From the NCBI RefSeq assembly GCF_051014685.1, contig NW_027479277.1:62001-126000 (forward strand): a stretch of 64,000 bases of DNA, written 5' to 3'. Position numbers and translations under genes: made by a program. This document shows, one piece after another, positions 50,505 through 61,551 of the stretch. Each line of letters starts with the position of its first letter. The first letter of the stretch is position 1. Below the pieces are notes generated by a model, which was not told the DNA's origin, searched no databases, and saw only the letters and a program-made list of their open reading frames with translations. The DNA is from Ptiloglossa arizonensis (lineage: Eukaryota > Arthropoda > Insecta > Hymenoptera > Colletidae).

Positions 50505-53500
50505 ACCGTTGTAATTGGGCGAGTTTCTACTTTCAGATGCAATAGGAATTTTTGTGTTAGGTCAATCCGTTCGCGACATATGGGAGTTTGAAACTAAGAA
50601 ATGGTTGAGAAGACAGCAAATTTTTCGCACTTCTGCTGCTCCAAACGCTTAACCAGAATGGCCTAAGGAAAAAATACACATTCCGTTGTAATCGGGCGAG
50701 TTTCTACTTTCAGATGCAATAGAAATTTTTGGGTTAGGTCAATCCGTTCGCGACATATGGGAGTTTGAAGCTAAGAAATGGTTGAGAAGACAACAAATTT
50801 TTCGCAATTCTGCTGCTCCAAACGCTTAACCAGAATGGCCCAGGGAAAAAATACACATACCGTTGTAATCGGGCGAGTTTCTACTTTCAGATGCAATAGG
50901 AATTTTTGGGTTAGGTCAATCCGTTCGCGAGATATGGGAGTTTGAAGCTAAGAAATGGTTGAGAAGACAACAAATTTTTCGCAATTCTGCTGCTCCAAAC
51001 GCTTAACCAGAATGGCCCAGGGAAAAAATACACATACCGTTGTAATCGGGCGAGTTTCTACTTTCAGATGCAATAGGAATTTTTGGGTTAGGCTAATCCG
51101 TTCGCGAGATATGGGAGTTTGAAACTAAGAAATGGTTGAGAAGACAACAAATTTTTCGCACTTCTGCTGCTCCAAACGCTTAACCAGAATGGCCTAGGGA
51201 AAAAATACACATACCGTTGTAATCGGGCGAGTTTCTACTTTCAGATGCAATAGGAATTTTTGGGTTAGGTCAATCCGTTCGCGAGATATGGGAGTTTGAA
51301 GCTAAGAAATGGTTGACAAGACAGTAAATTTTTCGCACTTCTGCTTCTCCAATCGTTTAACCAGAATGGCCTAGGGAAGAAATACACATACCGTTGTAAT
51401 CGGGTGAGTTTCTACTTTCAGACGCAATAGGAATTTTTGGGTTAGGTCAATCCGTTCGCGAAATATGGGAGTTTGAAGCCAAGAAATGGTTGACAAGACA
51501 ACAAACTTTCCGCACTTCTGCTGCTCCAATCGCTTATCCAGAATGGCCTAGGGGGAAAATACACGTACCGTTGTAATCGGGCGAGTTTCTACTTTCAAAT
51601 GCAATAGGAATTTTTGCGTTAGGTCTATCCGTTCGCGAGATATGGGAGTTTGAAGCCAAGAAATGGTTGAGTAGGCAAAAAATTTTTCGCAATTCTGCTG
51701 CTTCAAACGCTTAACCAGAATGGCCTAGGGAAAAAATACACATACCGTTGTAATCGGGCGAGTTTCTACTTTCAGATGCAATAGGACTTTTGGGGTTAGG
51801 TCAGTCCGTTCGCGAGATATGGGAGTTTGAAACCAAGAAATGGTTGAGGAGGCTAAAAATTTTTCGCAATTCTGCTGCTTCAAAAGCTTAACCAGAATGG
51901 CCTAGGGAAAAAATACACATACCGTTGTAATTGGGCGAGTTTCTACTTTCAGATGCAATAGGAATTTTTGTGTTAGGTCAATCCGTTCGCGACATATGGG
52001 AGTTTGAAACTAAGAAATGGTTGAGAAGACAACAAATTTTTCGCACTTCTGCTGCTCCAAACGCTTAACCAGAATGGCCTAGGGAAAAAATACACATTCC
52101 GTTGTAATCGGGCGAGTTTCTACTTTCAGATGCAATAGAAATTTTTGGGTTAGGTCAATCCGTTCGCGACATATGGGAGTTTGAAGCCAAGAAATGGTTG
52201 ACAAGACAACAAACTTTCCGCACTTCTGCTGCTCCAAACGCTTAACCAGAATGGCCCAGGGAAAAAATACACATACCGTTGTAATCGGGCGAGTTTCTAC
52301 TTTCAGATGCAATAGGAATTTTTGGGTTAGGTCAATCCGTTCGCGAGATATGGGAGTTTGAAGCTAAGAAATGGTTGAGAAGACAACAAATTTTTCGCAA
52401 TTCTGCTGCTCCAAACGCTTAACCAGAATGGCCCAGGGAAAAAATACACATACCGTTGTAATCGGGCGAGTTTCTACTTTCAGATGCAATAGGAATTTTT
52501 GGGTTAGGCTAATCCGTTCGCGAGATATGGGAGTTTGAAACTAAGAAATGGTTGAGAAGACAACAAATTTTTCGCACTTCTGCTGCTCCAAACGCTTAAC
52601 CAGAATGGCCTAGGGAAAAAATACACATACCGTTGTAATCGGGCGAGTTTCTACTTTCAGATGCAATAGGAATTTTTGGGTTAGGTCAATCCGTTCGCGA
52701 GATATGGGAGTTTGAAGCTAAGAAATGGTTGACAAGACAGTAAATTTTTCGCACTTCTGCTTCTCCAATCGTTTAACCAGAATGGCCTAGGGAAGAAATA
52801 CACATACCGTTGTAATCGGGTGAGTTTCTACTTTCAGACGCAATAGGAATTTTTGGGTTAGGTCAATCCGTTCGCGAAATATGGGAGTTTGAAGCCAAGA
52901 AATGGTTGACAAGACAACAAACTTTCCGCACTTCTGCTGCTCCAATCGCTTATCCAGAATGGCCTAGGGGGAAAATACACGTACCGTTGTAATCGGGCGA
53001 GTTTCTACTTTCAAATGCAATAGGAATTTTTGCGTTAGGTCTATCCGTTCGCGAGATATGGGAGTTTGAAGCCAAGAAATGGTTGAGAAGGCAAAAAATT
53101 TTTCGCAATTCTGCTGCTTCAAACGCTTAACCAGAATGGCCTAGGGAAAAAATACACATACCGTTGTAATCGGGCGAGTTTCTACTTTCAGATGCAATAG
53201 GACTTTTGGGGTTAGGTCAGTCCGTTCGCGAGATATGGGAGTTTGAAACCAAGAAATGGTTGAGGAGGCTAAAAATTTTTCGCAATTCTGCTGCTTCAAA
53301 AGCTTAACCAGAATGGCCTAGGGAAAAAATACACATACCGTTGTAATTGGGCGAGTTTCTACTTTCAGATGCAATAGGAATTTTTGTGTTAGGTCAATCC
53401 GTTCGCGACATATGGGAGTTTGAAACTAAGAAATGGTTGAGAAGACAACAAATTTTTCGCACTTCTGCTGCTCCAAACGCTTAACCAGAATGGCCTAGGG

Positions 53501-55344
53501 AAAAAATACACATTCCGTTGTAATCGGGCGAGTTTCTACTTTCAGATGCAATAGAAATTTTTGGGTTAGGTCAATCCGTTCGCGACATATGGGAGTTTGA
53601 AGCTAAGAAATGGTTGAGAAGACAACAAATTTTTCGCAATTCTGCTGCTCCAAACGCTTAACCAGAATGGCCCAGGGAAAAAATACACATACCGTTGTAA
53701 TCGGGCGAGTTTCTACTTTCAGATGCAATAGGAATTTTTGGGTTAGGTCAATCCGTTCGCGAGATATGGGAGTTTGAAGCTAAGAAATGGTTGAGAAGAC
53801 AACAAATTTTTCGCAATTCTGCTGCTCCAAACGCTTAACCAGAATGGCCCAGGGAAAAAATACACATACCGTTGTAATCGGGCGAGTTTCTACTTTCAGA
53901 TGCAATAGGAATTTTTGGGTTAGGCTAATCCGTTCGCGAGATATGGGAGTTTGAAACTAAGAAATGGTTGAGAAGACAACAAATTTTTCGCACTTCTGCT
54001 GCTCCAAACGCTTAACCAGAATGGCCTAGGGAAAAAATACACATACCGTTGTAATCGAGCGAGTTTCTACTTTCAGATGCAATAGGAATTTTTGGGTTAG
54101 GTCAATCCGTTCGCGAGATATGGGAGTTTGAAGCTAAGAAATGGTTGACAAGACAGTAAATTTTTCGCACTTCTGCTTCTCCAATCGCTTAACCAGAATG
54201 GCCTAGGGAAGAAATACACATACCGTTGTAATCGGGTGAGTTTCTACTTTCAGACGCAATAGGAATTTTTGGGTTAGGTCAATCCGTTCGCGAAATATGG
54301 GAGTTTGAAGCCAAGAAATGGTTGACAAGACAACAAACTTTCCGCAATTCTGCTGCTCCAATCGCTTATCCAGAATGGCCTAGGGGGGAAATACACGTAC
54401 CGTTGTAATCGGGCGAGTTTCTACTTTCAAATGCAATAGGAATTTTTGCGTTAGGTCTATCCGTTCGCGAGATATGGGAGTTTGAAGCCAAGAAATGGTT
54501 GAGAAGGCAAAAAATTTTTCGCAATTCTGCTGCTTCAAACGCTTAACCAGAATGGCCTAGGGAAAAAATACACATACCGTTGTAATCGGGCGAGTTTCTA
54601 CTTTCAGATGCAATAGGACTTTTGGGGTTAGGTCAGTCCGTTCGCGAGATATGGGAGTTTGAAACCAAGAAATGGTTGAGGAGGCTAAAAATTTTTCGCA
54701 ATTCTGCTGCTTCAAAAGCTTAACCAGAATGGCCTAGGGAAAAAATACACATACCGTTGTAATTGGGCGAGTTTCTACTTTCAGATGCAATAGGAATTTT
54801 TGTGTTAGGTCAATCCGTTCGCGACATATGGGAGTTTGAAACTAAGAAATGGTTGAGAAGACAACAAATTTTTCGCACTTCTGCTGCTCCAAACGCTTAA
54901 CCAGAATGGCCTAGGGAAAAAATACACATTCCGTTGTAATCGGGCGAGTTTCTACTTTCAGATGCAATAGAAATTTTTGGGTTAGGTCAATCCGTTCGCG
55001 ACATATGGGAGTTTGAAGCTAAGAAATGGTTGAGAAGACAACAAATTTTTCGCAATTCTGCTGCTCCAAACGCTTAACCAGAATGGCCCAGGGAAAAAAT
55101 ACACATACCGTTGTAATCGGGCGAGTTTCTACTTTCAGATGCAATAGGAATTTTTGGGTTAGGTCAATCCGTTCGCGAGATATGGGAGTTTGAAGTTAAG
55201 AAATGGTTGAGAAGACAACAAATTTTTCGCAATTCTGCTGCTCCAAACGCTTAACCAGAATGGCCCAGGGAAAAAATACACATACCGTTGTAATCGGGCG
55301 AGTTTCTACTTTCAGATGCAATAGGAATTTTTGGGTTAGGTCAA
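50505..55344. repeat. 8-monomer higher-order repeat, about 3.4 copies (1416-bp period)
   Basis: Matches at a 1416-bp step (exactly 8 x 177) run from about 50505 to 55344, giving successive copies near 50505, 51921, 53337 and 54753 (partial). The order per copy is ATTGGGCGAG with TTTGTGTTAGG; ACATTCCG with AATAGAAATTT; two GGCCCAGGG monomers; GGCTAATCC; CAGTAAATTTTTC; GGGTGAGTTTC with GCGAAATATGG; CTTTCAAATGC with TTTGCG; and GGACTTTTGGGG. AATCGTTTAACC at 51352 recurs at 52768, but the third copy reads AATCGCTTAACC. One copy carries an aberrant tract at 52188-52223. The repeat ends where GGCTAATCC is replaced by GGTCAATCC near 55344. This is the only block here with more than three copies. Confidence 0.88.
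52188..52223. other. Candidate short gene-conversion tract in one HOR copy
   Basis: At this place the other copies of the 8-monomer repeat (50772 and 53604 onward) read GAAGCTAAG, TTGAGAAG, AAATTTTTCG and CAATTC. This copy reads GAAGCCAAG, TTGACAAG, AAACTTTCCG and CACTTC, with five changes at 52188, 52202, 52214, 52218 and 52223. All five are the bases of another monomer class, seen for example at 51478-51515. The donor class also has GCGAAATATGG on the left and CCAATCGC on the right, and neither was transferred. The tract is therefore at least 36 bp and less than about 66 bp. Confidence 0.7.
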
Positions 55345-57257
55345 TCCGTTCGCGAGATATGGGAGTTTGAAGCTAAGAAATGGTTGACAAGACAATAAAT
55401 TTTTCGCACTTCTGCTTCTCCAATCGCTTAACCAGAATGGCCTAGGGAAGAAATACACATACCGTTGTAATCGGGCGAGTTTCTACTTTCAGATGCAATA
55501 GGAATTTTTGGGTTAGGTCAATCCGTTCGCGAGATATGGGAGTTTGAAGCTAAGAAATGGTTGACAAGACAACAAATTTTCCGCACTTCTGCTGCTCCAA
55601 TCGCTTATCCAGAATAGCCTATGGGGAAAATACACGTACCGTTGTAATCGGGCGAGTTTCTACTTTCAGATGCAATAGGAATTTTTGGGTTAGGTCAATC
55701 CGTTCGCGAGATATGGGAGTTTGAAGCTAAGAAATGGTTGACAAGACAGTAAATTTTTCGCACTTCTGCTTCTCCAATCGCTTAACCAGAATGGCCTAGG
55801 GAAGAAATACACATACCGTCGTAATCGGGTGAGTTTCTACTTTCAGACGCAATAGGAATTTTTGGGTTAGGTCAATCCGTTCGCGAAATATGGGAGTTTG
55901 AAGCCAAGAAATGGTTGACAAAACAACAAACTTTCCGCACTTCTGCTGCTCCAATCGCTTATCCAGAATGGCCTAGGGGGAAAATACACGTACCGTTGTA
56001 ATCGGGCGAGTTTCTACTTTCAGATGCAATAGGACTTTTGGGGTTAGGTCAATCCGTTCGCGACATATGGGAGTTTGAAACTAAGAAATGGTTGAGAAGA
56101 CAACAAATTTTTCGCACTTCTGCTGCTCCAAACGCTTAACCAGAATGGCCTAGGGAAAAAATACACATTCCGTTGTAATCGGGCGAGTTTCTACTTTCAG
56201 ATGCAATAGAAATTTTTGGGTTAGGTCAATCCGTTCGCGACATATGGGAGTTTGAAGCTAAGAAATGGTTGAGAAGACAACAAATTTTTCGCAATTCTGC
56301 TGCTCCAAACGCTTAACCAGAATGGCCCAGGGAAAAAATACACATACCGTTGTAATCGGGCGAGTTTCTACTTTCAGATGCAATAGGAATTTTTGGGTTA
56401 GGTCAATCCGTTCGCGAGATATGGGAGTTTGAAGTTAAGAAATGGTTGAGAAGACAACAAATTTTTCGCAATTCTGCTGCTCCAAACGCTTAACCAGAAT
56501 GGCCCAGGGAAAAAATACACATACCGTTGTAATCGGGCGAGTTTCTACTTTCAGATGCAATAGGAATTTTTGGGTTAGGTCAATCCGTTCGCGAGATATG
56601 GGAGTTTGAAGCTAAGAAATGGTTGACAAGACAATAAATTTTTCGCACTTCTGCTTCTCCAATCGCTTAACCAGAATGGCCTAGGGAAGAAATACACATA
56701 CCGTTGTAATCGGGCGAGTTTCTACTTTCAGATGCAATAGGAATTTTTGGGTTAGGTCAATCCGTTCGCGAGATATGGGAGTTTGAAGCTAAGAAATGGT
56801 TGACAAGACAACAAATTTTCCGCACTTCTGCTGCTCCAATCGCTTATCCAGAATAGCCTATGGGGAAAATACACGTACCGTTGTAATCGGGCGAGTTTCT
56901 ACTTTCAGATGCAATAGGAATTTTTGGGTTAGGTCAATCCGTTCGCGAGATATGGGAGTTTGAAGCTAAGAAATGGTTGACAAGACAGTAAATTTTTCGC
57001 ACTTCTGCTTCTCCAATCGCTTAACCAGAATGGCCTAGGGAAGAAATACACATACCGTTGTAATCGGGTGAGTTTCTACTTTCAGACGCAATAGGAATTT
57101 TTGGGTTAGGTCAATCCGTTCGCGAAATATGGGAGTTTGAAGCCAAGAAATGGTTGACAAGACAACAAACTTTCCGCACTTCTGCTGCTCCAATCGCTTA
57201 TCCAGAATGGCCTAGGGGGAAAATACACGTACCGTTGTAATCGTGCGAGTTTCTACT
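54808..57257. repeat. Two copies of a 7-monomer block (1239-bp period)
   Basis: Segment 54808-56018 matches 56047-57257 at 1239 bp (7 x 177). ACAATAAATTTT at 55392 recurs at 56631. AATAGCCTATGGGG followed by ACGTACC recurs too. Differences include CATACCGTCG near 55817 versus CATACCGTTG, TGACAAAACAAC near 55916 versus TGACAAGACAAC, and CGGGCGAG versus CGTGCGAG near 57242. The left end lies inside the last partial copy of the 8-monomer repeat, so the two periods interlock there. Confidence 0.82.
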
Positions 57258-58704
57258 TTCAAATGCAATAGGAATTTTTGCGTTAGGTCTATCCGTTCGC
57301 GAGATATGGGAGTTTGAAGCCAAGAAATGGTTGAGAAGGCAAAAAATTTTTCGCAATTCTGCTGCTTCAAACGCTTAACCAGAATGGCCTAGGGAAAAAA
57401 TACACATACCGTTGTAATCGGGCGAGTTTCTACTTTCAGATGCAATAGGACTTTTGGGGTTAGGTCAGTCCGTTCGCGACATATGGGAGTTTGAAACCAA
57501 GAAATGGTTGAGGAGGCTAAAAATTTTTCGCAATTCTGCTGCTTCAAAAGCTTAACCAGAATGGCCTAGGGAAAAAATACACATACCGTTGTAATTGGGC
57601 GAGTTTCTACTTTCAGATGCAATAGGAATTTTTGTGTTAGGTCAATCCGTTCGCGACATATGGGAGTTTGAAACTAAGAAATGGTTGAGAAGACAACAAA
57701 TTTTTCGCACTTCTGCTGCTCCAAACGCTTAACCAGAATGGCCTAGGGAAAAAATACACATTCCGTTGTAATCGGGCGAGTTTCTACTTTCAGATGCAAT
57801 AGAAATTTTTGGGTTAGGTCAATCCGTTCGCGACATATGGGAGTTTGAAGCTAAGAAATGGTTGAGAAGACAACAAATTTTTCGCAATTCTGCTGCTCCA
57901 AACGCTTAACCAGAATGGCCCAGGGAAAAAATTCACTTACCGTTGTAATCGGGCGAGTTTCTACTTTCAGATGCAATAGGAATTTTTGGGTTAGGTCAAT
58001 CCGTTCGCGAGATATGGGAGTTTGAAGCTAAGAAATGGTTGAGAAGACAACAAATTTTTCGCAATTCTGCTGCTCCAAACGCTTAACCAGAATGGCCCAG
58101 GGAAAAAATACACATACCGTTGTAATCGGGCGAGTTTCTACTTTCAGATGCAATAGGAATTTTTGGGTTAGGTCAATCCGTTCGCGAGATATGGGAGTTT
58201 GAAGCTAAGAAATGGTTGACAAGACAATAAATTTTTCGCACTTCTGCTTCTCCAATCGCTTAACCAGAATGGCCTAGGGAAGAAATACACATACCGTTGT
58301 AATCGGGCGAGTTTCTACTTTCAGATGCAATAGGAATTTTTGGGTTAGGTCAATCCGTTCGCGAGATATGGGAGTTTGAAGCTAAGAAATGGTTGACAAG
58401 ACAACAAATTTTCCGCACTTCTGCTGCTCCAATCGCTTATCCAGAATAGCCTATGGGGAAAATACACGTACCGTTGTAATCGGGCGAGTTTCTACTTTCA
58501 AATGCAATAGGAATTTTTGCGTTAGGTCAATCCGTTCGCGAGATATGGGAGTTTGAAGCCAAGAAATGGTTGAGAAGGCAAAAAATTTTTCGCAATTCTG
58601 CTGCTTCAAACGCTTAACCAGAATGGCCTAGGGAAAAATACACATACCGTTGTAATCGGGCGAGTTTCTACTTTCAGATGCAATAGGACTTTTTGGGTTA
58701 GGTC
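57258..58704. repeat. Subfamily B monomers after the 7-monomer block
   Basis: About eight monomers that follow the B-domain order: TTTGCGTTAGG, GGACTTTTGGGG, ATTGGGCGAG, ACATTCCG, two GGCCCAGGG, CAATAAATTTTTC and AATAGCCTATGGGG. One GGCCCAGGG monomer has ATTCACTTACCG near 57932 where others have ATACACATACCG. A one-base loss gives GGGAAAAATAC near 58631. All of it is satellite. Confidence 0.7.
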
Positions 58705-59365
58705 AGTCCGTTCGCGAGATATGGGAGTTTGAAACCAAGAAATGGTTGAGGAGGCTAAAAATTTTTCGCAATTCTGCTGCTTCAAAAGCTTAACCAGAAT
58801 GGCCTAGGGAAAAAATACACATACCGTTGTAATTGGGCGAGTTTCTACTTTCAGATGCAATAGGAATTTTTGTGTTAGGTCAATCCGTTCGCGACATATG
58901 GGAGTTTGAAGCTAAGAAACGGTTGAGAAGAGAACAAATTTTTCGCAATTCTGCTGCACCGAAACGCTTAACCAGAATGGCCTGGGGAAAAAATACACAT
59001 ACCGTTGTAATCGGACGAGTCTCTGCTTTCAGATGCAATAGGAATTTTTGTGTTAGGTCAATCCGTTCGCGAGATATGGGAGTTTGAAGCTTAGAAATGG
59101 TTGAGAAGACAACAAATTTTTCGCACTTCTGCTGCTCCAAACGCTTAACCAGAATGGCCCAGGGAAAAAATACACATACCGTTGTAATCGGGCGAGTTTC
59201 TACTTTCAGATGCAATAGGAATTTTTGGGTTAGGTCAGTCCGTTCGCGAGATATGGTAGTTTGAAGCCAAGAAATGGTTGAGAAGGCAAAAAATTTTTCG
59301 CAATTGTGCTGCTCCAAACGCTTAACCAGAATGGCCTAGGGAAAAAATACACATACCGTTGTAAT
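58705..59365. repeat. Block with one-base insertion class, copy 2
   Basis: Near-identical to 48085-48745, exactly 60 units to the left. It has GCTGCACCGAAACGC, GGCCTGGGG, GGACGAGTCTCTGC, GAAGCTTAGAAATGG and GCAATTGTGCTGC in the same order. Minus-strand openness over 145 codons (58880-59317) is shared. It leads into ATTGGGCGAG monomers at 59366, where copy 1 leads into CGGGCGAG with TTTCTGC. Confidence 0.85.
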
Positions 59366-59782
59366 TGGGCGAGTTTCTACTTTCAGATGCAATAGGAATT
59401 TTTGTGTTAGGTCAATCCGTTCGCGACATATGGGAGTTTGAAACTAAGAAATGGTTGAGAAGACAACAAATTTTTCGCACTTCTGCTGCTCCAAACGCTT
59501 AACCAGATTGGCCTAGGGAAAAAATACACATTCCGTTGTAATCGGGCGAGTTTCTACTTTCAGATGCAATAGAAATTTTTGGGTTAGGTCAATCCGTTCG
59601 CGACATATGGGAGTTTGAAGCTAAGAAATGGTTGAGAAGACAACAAATTTTTCGCAATTCTGCTGCTCCAAACGCTTAACCAGAATGGCCCAGGGAAAAA
59701 ATACACATACCGTTGTAATCGGGCGAGTTTCTACTTTCAGATGCAATAGGAATTTTTGGGTTAGGTCAATCCGTTCGCGAGA

Positions 59783-60252
59783 TATGGGAGTTTGAAGCTA
59801 AGAAACGGTTGAGAAGAGAACAAATTTTTCGCAATTCTGCTGCACCGAAACGCTTAACCAGAATGGCCTGGGGAAAGAATACACATACCGTTGTAATCGG
59901 ACGAGTCTCTGCTTTCAGATGCAATAGGAATTTTTGTGTTAGGTCAATCCGTTCGCGAGATATGGGAGTTTGAAGCTTAGAAATGGTTGAGAAGACAACA
60001 AATTTTTCGCACTTCTGCTGCTCCAAACGCTTAACCAGAATGGCCCAGGGAAAAAATACACATACCGTTGTAATCGGGCGAGTTTCTACTTTCAGATGCA
60101 ATAGGAATTTTTGGGTTAGGTCAGTCCGTTCGCGAGATATGGTAGTTTGAAGCCAAGAAATGGTTGAGAAGGCAAAAAATTTTTCGCAATTGTGCTGCTC
60201 CAAACGCTTAACCAGAATGGCCTAGGGAAAAAATACACATACCGTTGTAATC
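59783..60252. repeat. Block with one-base insertion class, copy 3 (886 bp after copy 2)
   Basis: Repeats 58897-59366 with an 886-bp step, five units plus one base. It carries the same GCTGCACCGAAACGC, but GGGGAAAGAATAC near 59871 where copies 1 and 2 have GGGGAAAAAATAC. The 886-bp step arises because the period includes the inserted base. The monomers between (59367-59782) are ordinary B types with ACATTCCG and GGCCCAGGG. Confidence 0.82.
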
Positions 60253-61551
60253 GGGCGAGTTTCTGCTTTCAGATGCAACAGGAATTTTTGGGTTAGGTCA
60301 ATCCGTTCGCGAGATATGGGAGTTTGAAGCTAAGAAATGGTTGAGAAGACAACAAATTTTTCGCACTTCTGCTGCTCCAAACGCTTAACCAGAATGGCCT
60401 AAGGAAAAAATACACATACCGTTGTAATCGGGCGAGTTTCTACTTTCAGATGCAATAGGAATTTTTGGGTTAGGTCCATCCGTTCGCGAGATATGGGAGT
60501 TTGAAGCCAAGAAATGGTTGACAAGACAACAAACTTTCCGCACTTCTGCTGCTCCAATCGCTTATCCAGAATGGCCTAGGGGGAAAATACACATATCTTT
60601 ATAATCGGGCGAGTTTCTACTTTCAGATGCAATAGGAAATTTTGGGTTAGGCTAATCCGTTCGCGAGATATGGGAGTTTGAAACTAAGAAATGGTTGAGA
60701 AGACAACAAATTTTTCGCACTTCTGCTGCTCCAAACGCTTAACCAGAATGGCCTAGGGAAAAAATACACATATCTTTATAATCGGGCGAGTTTCTACTTT
60801 CAGATGCAATAGGAATTTTTGGGTTAGGCTAATCCGTTCGCGAGATATGGGAGTTTGAAACTAAGAAATGGTTGAGAAGACAACAAATTTTTCGCACTTC
60901 TGCTGCTCCAAACGCTTAACCAGAATGGCCTAGGGAAAAAATACACATACCGTTGTAATCGGGCGAGTTTCTACTTTCAGATGCAATAGGAATTTTTGGG
61001 TTAGGTCAATCCTTTCGCGAGATATGGGAGTTTGAAGCTAAGAAATGGTTGACAAGACAGTAAATTTTTCGCACTTCTGCTTCTCCAATCGCTTAACCAG
61101 AATGGCCTAGGGAAGAAATACACATACCGTTGTAATCGGGTGAGTTTCTACTTTCAGACGCAATAGGAATTTTTGGGTTAGGTCAATCCGTTCGCGAAAT
61201 ATGGGAGTTTGAAGCCAAGAAATGGTTGACAAGACAACAAACTTTCCGCACTTCTGCTGCTCCAATCGCTTATCCAGAATGGCCTAGGGGGAAAATACAC
61301 GTACCGTTGTAATCGGGCGAGTTTCTACTTTCAAATGCAATAGGAATTTTTGCGTTAGGTCTATCCGTTCGCGAGATATGGGAGTTTGAAGCCAAGAAAT
61401 GGTTGAGAAGGCAAAAAATTTTTCGCAATTCTGCTGCTTCAAACGCTTAACCAGAATGGCCTAGGGAAAAAATACACATACCGTTGTAATCGGGCGAGTT
61501 TCTACTTTCAGATGCAATAGGACTTTTGGGGTTAGGTCAGTCCGTTCGCGA
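60253..61551. repeat. Subfamily B monomers with a single-monomer duplication
   Basis: About seven monomers. The ACACATATCTTTATAATC monomer beginning near 60589 is followed directly by a second copy one unit on, near 60766, an adjacent single-unit duplication. The first copy has GGAAATTTTGG near 60627 and GGGGGAAAATAC upstream, while the second has GGAATTTTTGG. The remainder follows the CAGTAAATTTTTC, GGGTGAGTTTC, CAAACTTTCC, TTTGCGTTAGG and GGACTTTTGGGG order of the 8-monomer repeat. CCTTTCGCG near 61012 is a one-off change of CCGTTCGCG. Confidence 0.7.
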
